Shown here: positions 9,536-18,500 of the stretch, one piece after another
Position numbering within the stretch: position 1 is the stretch's first letter
Layout: each line of letters opens with the position of its first letter
NCBI RefSeq assembly: GCF_026151205.1
Contig: NC_087076.1
Location: 3,061,902-3,125,901 of the forward strand
Source of the DNA: Bolinopsis microptera
Lineage: Eukaryota; Ctenophora; Tentaculata; Lobata; Bolinopsidae
DNA length: 64,000 nt
Reading direction: 5' to 3'
The notes under the pieces: generated by a model
Told to the model about the DNA's origin: nothing
Databases searched by the model: none
Seen by the model: only the letters and a program-made list of their open reading frames with translations
Translations under genes and position numbers: made by a program

Positions 9536-11992
9536 TTAACTCTCTCGAATCTTTCTCTTTTCTTGAAACCCACTTTCTCTCAAGAGTCCGCTTTCATCCA
9601 CTTTCATCAAGCTAAATTGGGTCCAATAGGTGATCAATTTGTCTGGCACACGGTTCACCTGGATTGTTCCCCGGGCGCCGTCTTTAACCCACTGTTTCAC
9701 AATTCTCAATATTGGATCCAAGTTCTGCTCCGTCTTGATCCTCTCCAAGTCTGGTAAGCATTGTTTGTCTGTTTCTGTATCTGGTACTGCAAAGGTAACC
9801 TGTTTACAATTACCCTGCTTCTTCTGAAGTCGTGGCATCACATTGATGCTGCAAATACATACAGGAACATCCTTCTCCTCGAGCTTTACCATCCTCACAT
9901 GTCCATCATGGTTGTCCTCGAATAGGAGTTGTAGATCACTTTTCTCCGTTTGATCCCTCTTAGACACCTTGTTTTCATCATGCTCATCAATTATCATCTC
10001 ATCTTTACTCTGCTCTCTCCATCCCTCATTCCTCCAGCCATTTATCCCCTCACTGATTACTATCTCGCTCCCACTACTACACACTCTGCTGTTCTCTCCC
10101 ATACCGCACATGACGTTATCAGCGTCACTCACCACACCAGGACTCTTCTCAGAGGATTCACTAACGTCAGAAGCGTTGTGATCACGTGTAACATTACTAG
10201 AGGATTCACTAACGTCAGAAGCGTTGTGATCACGTGTAACATTACTAGAGGATTCACTAACGTCAGAAGCGTTGTGATCACGTGTAACATTACTAGAGGA
10301 TTCACTAACGTCAGAAGCGTTGTGATCACGTGTAACATTACTAGAGGATTCACTAACGTCAGAAGCGTTGTGATCACGTGTAACATTACTAGAGGATTCA
10401 CTAACGTCAGAAGCGTTGTGATCACGTGTAACATTACTAGAGGATTCACTAACGTCAGAAGCGTTGTGATCACGTGTAACATTACTAGAGGATTCACTAA
10501 CGTCAGAAGCGTTGTGATCACGTGTAACATTACTAGAGGATTCACTAACGTCAGAAGCGTTGTGATCACGTGTAACATTACTAGAGGATTCACTAACGTC
10601 AGAAGCGTTGTGATCACGTGTAACATTACTAGAGGATTCACTAACGGCTGAAGCGTTGTGATCACGTGTAACATTACTGAAGGATTCACTAACGGCTGAA
10701 GCGTTGTGATCACGTATAACATTACTGAAGGATTCACTAACGGCTGAAGCGTTGTGATCACGTGTAACATTACTGAAGGATTCACTAACGGCTGAAGCGT
10801 TGTGATCACGTGTAACATTACTGAAGGATTCACTAACGGCTGAAGCGTTGTGATCACGTGTAACATTACTGAAGGATTCACTAACGGATGAAGCGTTGTG
10901 ATCACGTGTAACATTACTGAAGGATTCACTAACGGATGAAGCGTTATAATCACATTCTACGTTACTAATACTATCTAACTCACTAATGGCTGAAGCGTTG
11001 TGACTCAGAATGGTATTGACACCCGCAGACCTGGTAAACTCCTCTCCTCCCGATCTCTCATCTAGAATGACCTCTGTCTGGCACGATGCTTCCGCAAAAC
11101 TCCTTCTGAATGGAACTCTGCTTCGTCTGTCCTCCTCAGCATTAGACTTTGTCGCCTTTATCATGTTCAGCCCGTGACTCTCCAACAACTCATTCTGAGT
11201 CCATCTTTCACCACAGAACTTTTCTGCCTGACCCCTGTTCTCCTGAGCTTGTCTATCAATCGCAGTCCCTCTAACACCGATATCTTGACCTCTGATCCTC
11301 TGCACGCCGTGTATAAATTTCTTACCGCCTACAGGTTTCAATAGTGCGACGATCTTGTTTTTGCGGATCGTTATTTGCTCATCAGTAGAGTTAACACACT
11401 TTATCGGGACCAATCTTTTATCAGAGTGCACAACTGCATGAGCGAATGAAATGCCCGTGTCCCCAATACCTTGCTTGTACTGTGGCTTAATCACACCTTT
11501 AAAATTCACTCCTTTCGCCTGTAACTTTCCCCTGATGTACTGCACCGTGTTAGGAGGAATAATTGTGACCTTGCTACATCTAACTTTTATCTGCTGCTTG
11601 ACATTCTCCGGCTTCTCCGTGAATGGTACACTATCTCCATTAGTCAGCACCAGTCTGCACTTGCTGTAGTCCAGAGTTACCCTATTTGACCTCAAGAAAT
11701 CATCTCCAATCAGGAATTCTGTGTCTAACAGATCAGTTACCACGAAGGTGTGTACAAATCTATTGCCAGCAACTACCACCTGTAGTTCTAACTCTCCCCT
11801 GATTTGTATCTTGTCTTGAGAAAATGACTTCAATGTCATGTCACATGGTCGGATCCCGCTCTCTAGTCTCAGTCCTCTCACAAAACCCGTGGACACAATA
11901 CTCACAGCCGACCCGCTGTCAACAAAAAGGTAGGCTGCCACTCCTCTGCAACTCCCAGCCACCAAGATGTGTTTCCAGTTCACCGCATTCAC
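9536..11992 (-). CDS. Retroviral-type protease, repeat array and integrase linker (no RT)
   Basis: 818 codons. Residues 1-110 are an aspartic protease: the active-site triad DSG is at 25-27 (LFVDSGSAVSI), and a FLIGDDFL segment near residue 95 matches the second conserved block. A basic linker follows, then about 17 copies of a 16-residue repeat (consensus NVTRDHNASDVSESSS) at roughly residues 345-620, then an acidic stretch. The end (DLERIKTEQNLDPILRIVKQ onward) matches the segment that precedes integrase in Gypsy polyproteins. The RT and RNase H domains expected between protease and this linker (commonly about 500 residues) are absent: no YxDD block, no RNase H motifs. The frame differs from gag and from integrase. 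Confidence 0.88.
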   Translation of the reverse strand: MNAVNWKHILVAGSCRGVAAYLFVDSGSAVSIVSTGFVRGLRLESGIRPCDMTLKSFSQDKIQIRGELELQVVVAGNRFVHTFVVTDLLDTEFLIGDDFLRSNRVTLDYSKCRLVLTNGDSVPFTEKPENVKQQIKVRCSKVTIIPPNTVQYIRGKLQAKGVNFKGVIKPQYKQGIGDTGISFAHAVVHSDKRLVPIKCVNSTDEQITIRKNKIVALLKPVGGKKFIHGVQRIRGQDIGVRGTAIDRQAQENRGQAEKFCGERWTQNELLESHGLNMIKATKSNAEEDRRSRVPFRRSFAEASCQTEVILDERSGGEEFTRSAGVNTILSHNASAISELDSISNVECDYNASSVSESFSNVTRDHNASSVSESFSNVTRDHNASAVSESFSNVTRDHNASAVSESFSNVTRDHNASAVSESFSNVIRDHNASAVSESFSNVTRDHNASAVSESSSNVTRDHNASDVSESSSNVTRDHNASDVSESSSNVTRDHNASDVSESSSNVTRDHNASDVSESSSNVTRDHNASDVSESSSNVTRDHNASDVSESSSNVTRDHNASDVSESSSNVTRDHNASDVSESSSNVTRDHNASDVSESSSNVTRDHNASDVSESSEKSPGVVSDADNVMCGMGENSRVCSSGSEIVISEGINGWRNEGWREQSKDEMIIDEHDENKVSKRDQTEKSDLQLLFEDNHDGHVRMVKLEEKDVPVCICSINVMPRLQKKQGNCKQVTFAVPDTETDKQCLPDLERIKTEQNLDPILRIVKQWVKDGARGTIQVNRVPDKLITYWTQFSLMKVDESGLLRESGFQEKRKIRES
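10150..10966 (-). repeat. 48-bp in-frame coding tandem repeat, about 17 units
   Basis: Units are 48 bp, so each adds 16 residues without breaking the frame. The left ten units (10150 to about 10630) are almost identical; the next seven differ by a few bases (Ala, Ser or Phe variants). Each unit encodes two N-x-S/T sequons (NVT, NAS) and a Ser/Asp-rich stretch, and nearly every unit contains TGATCACGTG, including one CACGTG E-box. The array sits where RT/RNase H is missing. Confidence 0.97.
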
Positions 11993-12015
11993 CTCCTTCT
12001 GCTTCCCAGATGATT

Positions 12016-13380
12016 TTAATTGCGACTGATGGGAAATGAATTTTGTCCAGTCGCACGCCCGTTTAAATGGTCTCTCTGCATTCCATGCTGTTCATTCACT
12101 GTGGGTCTGTACTGCCCTCCTCGTTCTCCAGATTGCCCTCTGTTGACGTTACAGAATCTCTGAATGTGTCCCTCACCGTGACAATTATAACAAATCAATG
12201 GCCTGCGACTCTCTCCTCTACTCGCACCTCCACTCGCCCCTCTACTCGCACCTCTACTCGCACCTCTGCTACTCCGCTCAACCGGACTCACTCTACTCCT
12301 ACAAACACTGGCAACATGCCCTTTACCTCCACACAGCTGGCACACAATATTGCTCCAACACGAGTCAGCCTTGTGACCCTTCTTCCCACACATCTGACAG
12401 TCATTCTCATCCTCTTCTTTCTCGCCTTGCCTGCCAACACCATAAGTAGGTGCCCGGAATTCCAGTGTATTTATTGGATCACTGTCAAGCTCTCCCTCTA
12501 CTGCCTTGGATATGTGTTCCTCCTGTACAGCTAAACGGATCACACTATCAAAATCCTCTGTCTCCGTGTTCATCTGAAGGAGCCGTCTTTTAATCGCAGG
12601 GTCTCTCACGCCCTGTATCAACACAGTGATACCTGCACTCTCTCTCTCCACAGCTCTCGGGTAAATCTTCTCAGCAGTGTCCTGTATTCTCTCTGCGAAC
12701 TGCTCCACGCTCTCTAACGCTTCCTGTCTCATCTTGTGAAACGTTGTTCTCATAATTCTCGCATCAGTAGCGGGATATAGCTCTCGTTTCACCGCACTGA
12801 TCAGCATTTTCACGTCACCTCTCTCCTCACTCAACAGCCGAATGTTCTTGACTTTCTTGAACTTTGCATCGTCTTCTATCTGATTTGCAAGCCTCAAGTC
12901 TAGATTGTCCTTTACTCCGCATAACAGGACCCATTGCTCGAATCTCTGTAAGAATGTACAAAAGTCATCATTCTTCCTATACCTAGGCGCCTTACACTTC
13001 ATCGTGTATACTCCCTTATCTCTCTCTGTATTTCCGGGTTGCAAATCATCACTCTCAGTAGTTCTCACTCTTTCTTGAAATAAGTTGCTCGTGTGCTCCA
13101 ACTTTACTTCTTGATCCCTCATCAATCCCTCTCGCTCAAGTTCTGCGTCCTGTCTCCACTTGATCATATCTCTCTCCAACTCTCTCACTCTGCTCAAACA
13201 CTCCTCTCTCTTCTCGCTCAAATCAAACAACTCCACTTTTCTCTCTTTTATCTCCGTCTCTTTCTCACTTGTGTCCCAGGACCTCATTTCCAATTTCACC
13301 TCCACAATCTGATCCACAATCCGTTTCTCCTCCTCTGCCAGTTCCTCCAATTCCTGTTCCATTCTTGTGAGTCCAGACAT
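12016..13380 (-). CDS. Gag polyprotein with three zinc knuckles
   Basis: 454 codons from ATG at 13380, 29 bp inside the 5' LTR. Residues 1-115 form a charged coiled coil. The middle (about 130-300) matches retrotransposon Gag capsid: FLQRFEQWVLLCG, then MRQEALESVEQFAERI and LIQGVRDPAIKRRLL. The C-terminal part has three CCHC knuckles (CX2CX4HX4C): CQMCGKKGHKADSC, CQLCGGKGHVASVC and CYNCHGEGHIQRFC, with a short RGAS-type repeat between the second and third. It would package element RNA and build the particle. The ORF is intact. The following protease ORF starts 24 bp downstream in another frame. Confidence 0.93.
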   Translation of the reverse strand: MSGLTRMEQELEELAEEEKRIVDQIVEVKLEMRSWDTSEKETEIKERKVELFDLSEKREECLSRVRELERDMIKWRQDAELEREGLMRDQEVKLEHTSNLFQERVRTTESDDLQPGNTERDKGVYTMKCKAPRYRKNDDFCTFLQRFEQWVLLCGVKDNLDLRLANQIEDDAKFKKVKNIRLLSEERGDVKMLISAVKRELYPATDARIMRTTFHKMRQEALESVEQFAERIQDTAEKIYPRAVERESAGITVLIQGVRDPAIKRRLLQMNTETEDFDSVIRLAVQEEHISKAVEGELDSDPINTLEFRAPTYGVGRQGEKEEDENDCQMCGKKGHKADSCWSNIVCQLCGGKGHVASVCRSRVSPVERSSRGASRGASRGASGGASRGESRRPLICYNCHGEGHIQRFCNVNRGQSGERGGQYRPTVNEQHGMQRDHLNGRATGQNSFPISRN

Positions 13381-13409
13381 GGTACCACTTTCCTAGGTTC
13401 TCCAGATAG
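13381..13409 (-). promoter_or_regulatory. Leader with candidate primer-binding site
   Basis: On the minus strand the base after the 5' LTR starts CTATC followed by TGGAGAACCTAGGAAAG. A TGG a few bases inside the LTR is the usual start of a tRNA primer-binding site. I cannot match it to a specific tRNA 3' end by eye, so the call is weak. Confidence 0.35.
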
Positions 13410-14122
13410 TGTAAAATAAGATAGGCAACCAGACCAGTCCTCCCGAGGCGTACCGATGGTAAACAATGCCTGCTCACAAGTCTCTCACTACACACTATAC
13501 TCTCAGTCGCGACTGACAACTGCAATAACTCACAATAACTAAGTATTGAACTCTACGTTAATACGACAATCACGATAACTTGTATTGCCAATTACTCTGA
13601 TATGACTACTACATACATGCAACTAAGTGCGGTACTGTGAAACAAACGGTTCAAATGCTACAATTCGGTCCTAAGCTAGAGTTGAACAAAGGAAACAGTT
13701 GAATCGAGTAATAACGTTCGAATGATGAATATAAAGATATTATCAACAATCACAACTTAAACTGTGGCAAGACGGGCCACGTTTGGCGTTCTAGATCAGC
13801 GGTTAACACTTTGATTAAACACGTCACCTAAAGAGCTTTTCCAGAACTGACTCCAACGTGTCCAGAACTGCGTTAACGACCCGCGCCACGTGATACCACG
13901 TGGTCACCCACGTGGTACCGCGCGGCTCGGCCCAGCCATAAAACTATAACAAAACCTACACGCCCGACTATCACGTGCCCTACTTTACACAAATCTCTAA
14001 ACCTAACTACTCTAAATCTACACTAATCCTAACGGTTTTTCTTCACTTAACTGCAATATCCTAACTAAAACATGACTACTAAAAACTGCTTAAAGATCGC
14101 TGCAACCAGCCCACACATTACA
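13410..14122 (-). repeat. 5' LTR
   Basis: 713 bp; identical by eye to the 3' LTR except for one base and a 6-bp indel. It carries the same four CACGTG sites from 13887. Near-identity implies a recent insertion. Confidence 0.93.
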
Positions 14123-14130
14123 CTATATCC

Positions 14131-15730
14131 TAAGTTACTTGGACAGCCACCCACAGTCCCTGACAATAGCATTCCGATCAGGAATATACACCCTCCACTG
14201 AATATAGAGGATGGCCCGTTCACCATTGAGGAACTACGTCTTGCCAAAAAGCAGATAGTAGAAGGCAAAGCTTATGGTGATGATGGTATCTCACCTGAAG
14301 TGATGAAGAGGGTGGACATCGATGACGTCATCCTGAAGTTCTGCAACGATGCATTCTGTGATGGTCTCATGCCCGATCATTGGAAGCTCAGCAATATTGT
14401 TCCTGTGCCAAAGAAAGGGGACCTCACTAAGACCGACAACTACAGAGGAATATCTCTGACATCGATAGTCAGTAACACTCGGAACAAAATGTTGCTGAAC
14501 AGGATGAAGCCAAGTCTTGAGGAAGTTTTAAGGGACAACCAGAATGGCTTTAGACCTAAGCGCTCTACAACATCGCACATCCTTGCTCTACGAAGAATTA
14601 TGGAGGGTGCTAGAGCCAAAAATCTTAAGGCCACCATGGTTTTCATTGATTTCAAAAAGGCGTTCGATAGTGTGCATAGAGGTTTGCTCATGAAGATATT
14701 GAAAGCATATGGCATACCAGAAGCCATAGTGCGGCTCATTGAGGGTATCTATACGAGCACAAAGGCTAAAGTAGTTACAGCCGATGGTATAACAGAAATG
14801 TTTGATATCCTGGCTGGAGTACTGCAAGGAGACACTCTTGCCCCGTACTTGTTCATTATCGTGATTGACTATATCATGACAGTGACTATAGACGATGATG
14901 ACTCGGACTCTGGGTTCATACTCAGGCCTGCACGGTGTAGAAGGATTGGTGCCGAGAAGATCGCAGACGTCGAGTTTGCAGGTGATGTTGCCCTTATCAC
15001 TGATACCATTGAAGGGGCAAAACTACTCCTGGACAGGCTTGAGAAAGCAGCACTGAGTGTTGGGCTAGCCATGAACGGCACTAAAACTAAGTTCATGACT
15101 CTGAACATGACAGAGGAGGCGAGCAGTCTTAATAGCTGTTCTGGAAACCAGCTGGAAAAGGTGACAGACTTTGTTTACCTTGGAGCTTGGATAGCAACAA
15201 CAGAGAGGGACCTGCGGGTCAGAAAAGCTAAGGCTTGGGCAGCTTGCCACAAGCTAAAGAAGATGTGGAAGTCTGACCTTAGAAGAGGACTAAAGATCCG
15301 TCTATTTGTTGCTACTGTGGAGTCAATACTTCTTTATGGTTCTGAGACGTGGACGTTGACAGAGCAATTGAAGAAACGCATTGATGGCTGCTACACTAGA
15401 ATGCTAAGGATGGCACTTAATGTGGATTGGAAGCAGCGAAAAACCAACAAAGAAGTCTATGGCAACCTACCGAGAGCAACCATGAAGATCCAAGAGCGCA
15501 GGATGCGACTAGCAGGCCATATCCACCGGCACCCAGAACTAGTCGCAAACCGCTTGCTACTCTGGGAACCAACTCATGGGGTGCGGAGTAGGGGGAGACC
15601 AGCCATGACCTATGTTGATAGCCTACGAGCTGACACGGGTCTCAACGACACTGGAGAAATGGGCGGACTTATGGCGGATAGAGTTTTATGGAGACAGCGC
15701 ATCAATACTCGTACGCTGAAGCCGCCTTAA
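14131..15730 (+). pseudogene. LINE reverse transcriptase (3' part of the interrupted LINE)
   Basis: The frame is open from 14072, but the first 20 codons come from the LTR; LINE coding starts at about KLLGQPP. RT blocks are in order: NYRGISLTSIVSN, NGFRPKRSTTSHI, VFIDFKKAFDSV (motif A Asp at 14648), GVLQGDTLAPYLF, and FAGDVALI in place of the usual FADD (motif C, Gly at 14981). The C-terminal part has LLYGSETWTL and the tail common to RTE-like elements, ending RTLKPP and a stop at 15730. One of the two motif C aspartates is therefore lost, so polymerase activity is unlikely even though the frame is open. The endonuclease part is at 2660-3984. Confidence 0.9.
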
Positions 15731-15741
15731 GTCAAGTAAGT

Positions 15742-15962
15742 CAGTAAATATCTTCTAATACATTCTGTAATAAATTGAAATCATTAAAATTAAAAAGATT
15801 CAAATCATCTTGATAACGAAATGTGTCTTTTAATCTTTTTAGATTTTCTGTATCCCCTTGTTGATGTTCTATCAAAAGTTTAATATGTTTATATTCGTAA
15901 ACATGTAATTGTAAATAAACATTAGCTATTTGTGGCCCTGCTGTAGCTACAAATAGTTTTTT
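15742..15962 (-). pseudogene. Reverse-transcriptase gene remnant, N-terminal half
   Basis: Read on the minus strand, this open frame encodes GPQIANVYLQLHVYEYKHIK, then DTFRYQDDLNLFNFND, ending VLEDIY before it runs into LINE sequence. RYQDDL is the YxDD-type catalytic block of the same RT family whose C-terminal half lies at 2264-2672. About ten residues between the halves are missing or altered, so the LINE insertion removed or scrambled some target sequence. Upstream it ends against a GC-rich MITE fragment. Confidence 0.75.
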
Positions 15963-16137
15963 CGAAAGCGGCGCCTCGGGCTACATTTCGAGAAAAAAGC
16001 GCGAGCTAATGAAATGAGCTATATCATGTATTGTGTATATATACATATGACATACATGTATATAAATGATATATTTGGAGGACTTCGCCGCTTCTACGCG
16101 CCGCGTAAACTAGCATTCTTGCTTCGCATCGAAGACT

Positions 16138-16165
16138 AGATCGTTGCTTTACAAAGCAACGATCT
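16138..16165. repeat. Perfect hairpin, 13-bp arms
   Basis: AGATCGTTGCTTT and its exact reverse complement, with a 2-base centre. It would extrude as a cruciform or fold in RNA. Part of the MITE-derived stretch. Confidence 0.85.
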
Positions 16166-16194
16166 GGAAGGGTTGACATCGTCAATCAAGTTAA

Positions 16195-16226
16195 AGTCTG
16201 ATCTTCAGTGCACTGAAGATCAGACT
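16195..16226. repeat. Perfect 32-bp palindrome
   Basis: AGTCTGATCTTCAGTG joined directly to its exact reverse complement with no spacer. It lies 29 bp after the previous hairpin; a third small palindrome, TTGACATCGTCAA, lies between them and recurs at 20675. Confidence 0.9.
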
Positions 16227-16470
16227 CCAGCATCACTTATAGTTATTGTTACCGTTTTGCCTACATTGTACACGTAATACATTCCAGACATGAATATCGG
16301 TCATTGCATCGAAATTAAATTTCAGATTTACTTATCTGCTGTAGTAGTTAATAATATATTGTTTATTACTGGGCGGCGCTCAGCCTGTCATTCCGCCGAA
16401 TCCGGAATCTATTCGGCGGATAATTATGAACATAAACATGCCTGAAGTCCCCAAGTAAGTTGTCCTTTGT

Positions 16471-17815
16471 TGTTTGTTAATAAAGTGCAGTTATACACGC
16501 TTTTATTTCGTTGCTAATTTGTGCCTCTGTTATCAGCAGCGCTTATCATCTCAACAACTATCTCATACTCGCAGCTACAGCTTGTTTTACGGATACTATA
16601 CACTGTGTATAACTGATCAACGATATGCCGACAGTAGCTGAACGTTTCAAATTTGACTTAGTAGAGACCGATGGACAAAAGTTCCTACTTGATACCGTGA
16701 AACAGTGTAAAGTCGATTGTGTTCAAGAACTAAATCATGAGAGCGTGAACAAAATTGGTAACAAGGGGGATTTAGCGGCAAAGTTTTTGCAAGCCATGCA
16801 GCTCATTGAGAGACAGCATAACATGATCATAAATCAGAGGGTACACGTTAGTCAGTATCAGTCTAGTATGATACAGCTGCAGGACCAAGTTATAAAACTA
16901 CAGGAGCAACTATTATCTGCAAAAGAAGGACTTTCTAAGGCAATAGAGTTTAACGAACATCTCAAGACTGAGTTTTTTGAGGGTGTTCAGAAAGAAGTCA
17001 GTTCAGTTAAACAAAGTTTTAGCGATGTGGTGAAATCCGGTAGTATCGAGAACTCAGCTGCGATTTCTACAGAATCCATTAAATCAGTTGCCAAGCAAAT
17101 TGCTTTGGAGGAGGAGTTGGGTAGGAACATCATGGTCTTTGGGCTATGCGAGGAGGTAAATGAGGAGATCAATACAAAAGTCGCTGAAGTATTGGAATCA
17201 TTGGGAGAGAAACCCCGAGTTGAGGCTTGTAGAATCGGCAAGAAATCACCGTCAGCTGCAAGACCGGTTAAAGTTTCCTTTTCCAGTTCTTCGATTGTGC
17301 AACAAATACTGAAGAAGTCGAGTAAACTGTGTGGAACAGAGAGATTTAAGAGGGTGTTCCTAGCTCCAGATCGTACAGCAGAAGAGAGAGCTCAGCGTAA
17401 AGAACTTGTCCTAGAGCTAAAAAGAAGAGCTGGTATTGAGAAGGACAAAAAACTCTTCATTCGTGAAGGAAAGATTTGTAGCCTTGAGAGGCAAAAATGA
17501 GTTTCTAAATATTTTTCGTGTTGTGAGCAAATCAAAAAGTTTAGCTCTATGAGTATTTGTCTTCTGTGTGCTTAGTTTTTGTCGAAGGATCTAACCATTT
17601 TATTTCACTTATACAAAACTGTATAGTTTTCAAGGGGTTAATCTGGTTTTAGGCGAATCTTGTTCAGAGATCGCTGTTTCATTACTCTTAGTCAGCTGGT
17701 GCAGCCTTTATACATACTTTTATATGTATATTTACAATTTTAAATTGCTGTTCAATATCTATTTTTAGTAAACATTAACTGGGGTAGTAAAACCCAGTTC
17801 CCAATCAATCAATAA
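16471..17815 (+). mobile_element. ORF1-only LINE-like element
   Basis: A segment of about 1.35 kb lies between two pieces of GC-rich MITE sequence. It contains one intact ORF of LINE ORF1 type (16625-17500), then about 300 bp of AT-rich tail ending near AATCAATCAATAAACTAA, with no endonuclease or RT. The element borders are inferred from where MITE sequence stops and resumes. This resembles HAL1-type half-LINEs known from mammals; whether it is an internally deleted LINE or a family of its own cannot be told here. Confidence 0.55.
16625..17500 (+). CDS. LINE ORF1-like nucleic-acid-binding protein
   Basis: 291 codons, ATG to TGA, no breaks. Residues about 50-115 are a leucine/glutamine-rich coiled coil (IQLQDQVIKLQEQLL). 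Residues about 165-235 form an RRM-like domain of the ORF1p kind: RNIMVFGLCEE, then VEACRIGKK and RPVKVSF. The C-terminus has FLAPDRTAEERAQRKELV followed by basic residues, matching the C-terminal domain seen in ORF1 proteins of CR1/L2/L1-type elements. ORF1 proteins coat element RNA and act as chaperones. The intact frame in a degenerate neighbourhood suggests recent activity or selection. Confidence 0.8.
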   Translation: MPTVAERFKFDLVETDGQKFLLDTVKQCKVDCVQELNHESVNKIGNKGDLAAKFLQAMQLIERQHNMIINQRVHVSQYQSSMIQLQDQVIKLQEQLLSAKEGLSKAIEFNEHLKTEFFEGVQKEVSSVKQSFSDVVKSGSIENSAAISTESIKSVAKQIALEEELGRNIMVFGLCEEVNEEINTKVAEVLESLGEKPRVEACRIGKKSPSAARPVKVSFSSSSIVQQILKKSSKLCGTERFKRVFLAPDRTAEERAQRKELVLELKRRAGIEKDKKLFIREGKICSLERQK

Positions 17816-17936
17816 ACTAATCCGCCGCGCGCTAGTTCTGTAGTTCGTATCGCCTGCCTTTTGAAAAAAAAGCAGCGCGCGCTACTTCGAATGTCGAAAT
17901 TTAATGTTTAAACAAAAAAACAAGTAACATTCGTCA
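17800..17936. mobile_element. GC-rich MITE copy (diverged)
   Basis: Contains two GCGCGCGCTA boxes and ends in AAGTAACATTCGTCAA, matching the family seen at 59388, 61002 and 62526. Left end diverged. Confidence 0.65.
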
Positions 17937-18500
17937 ATAGGTAAGTAATAAATAATAAATAAATATTAAACATTATCATCAATCATATAATATAATTGTT
18001 TTATTATATTTAAAATGTACACATATGATATACAAATACAAAAATATAACATATATATGATAGGCGCAGTTTATATCTCTGCCAAAAGCACACTCCCCAA
18101 ATTGCGCGCATTGCTGTAATTTCTTTCAAACTTCATGAATCGAGGAAAATTATTTTGCAATGTATTCAGAGTCAATATATGCACTTATACAAATCACTTG
18201 GAATACTTTTGAAAGAGAATAACAAGCTCAAAAACGCTACTGACGTATTTCTCCATAAAAAGCACAATAGCGTGAGAAGCTTTTGTCGAGGTGCCTCGAA
18301 AGTGATCTTAAACATTAAACGATTCCCCGTTCAATTTTGGTCGTGCAACGCCAACTTAGTGCACAACCAAGGAAGTTATAGACATATTTCATACGTATCA
18401 AATTGGATATGCTTTTGTCGGAGATATAACGTGCGCCATATATGATATACTATGTACTAGAAACCCGCCGCTAGTCGAAAGCTTTGTTCGAGGAAATTTT
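17937..18500. other. AT-rich stretch, no supported gene
   Basis: A 96-codon open frame at 18155-18445 has no recognisable domain and no coding signature. The segment also carries CAAATTGCGCGCATTGC and GTGCGCCATA words like the unknown repeats at 59-61 kb. Confidence 0.4.

Larger units (their letters stand above)
3985..14122 (-). mobile_element. LTR retrotransposon (Gypsy-like), about 10 kb, lacking RT
   Basis: The element is bounded by LTRs of 719 and 713 bp that run TG...CA. In transcriptional order on the minus strand it has: 5' LTR (14122-13410), gag (13380-12016), a protease ORF with a repeat array (11992-9536), integrase (9533-7860), an extra ORF (7198-5801), a 38-40 bp tandem repeat, and 3' LTR (4703-3985). 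The order PR then IN, with a DD35E HHCC integrase, fits Gypsy/Metaviridae elements. No RT or RNase H motif is visible between PR and IN. It interrupts a LINE; the LINE frame makes sense once the element is removed. A target-site duplication is not clear: the flanks are CTAG and CTAT, and the bases CTATATCC are shared by the inner and outer right borders. Confidence 0.9.
15963..16470. repeat. GC-rich MITE fragments with hairpins
   Basis: Short pieces match the GC-rich MITE family of 59-63 kb: GAAAGCGGCGCCTCGGG at about 15965, and GGCGCTCAGCCTGTCATTCC at about 16374, which pairs with a similar segment at 61290. Two strong hairpins lie between them (16138-16165 and 16195-16226). No coding region. 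Confidence 0.6.

Noticed and set aside
9950..10953. Long open frames on the plus strand (to 10651) and in another minus frame (10129-10953) over the 48-bp array
   Set aside because: A 48-bp repeat with no stop in a frame stays open in any copy number. The supported frame is the one that joins protease to the integrase linker.
18155..18445. 96-codon open frame
   Set aside because: No recognised domain; lies in AT-rich repeat-derived sequence.
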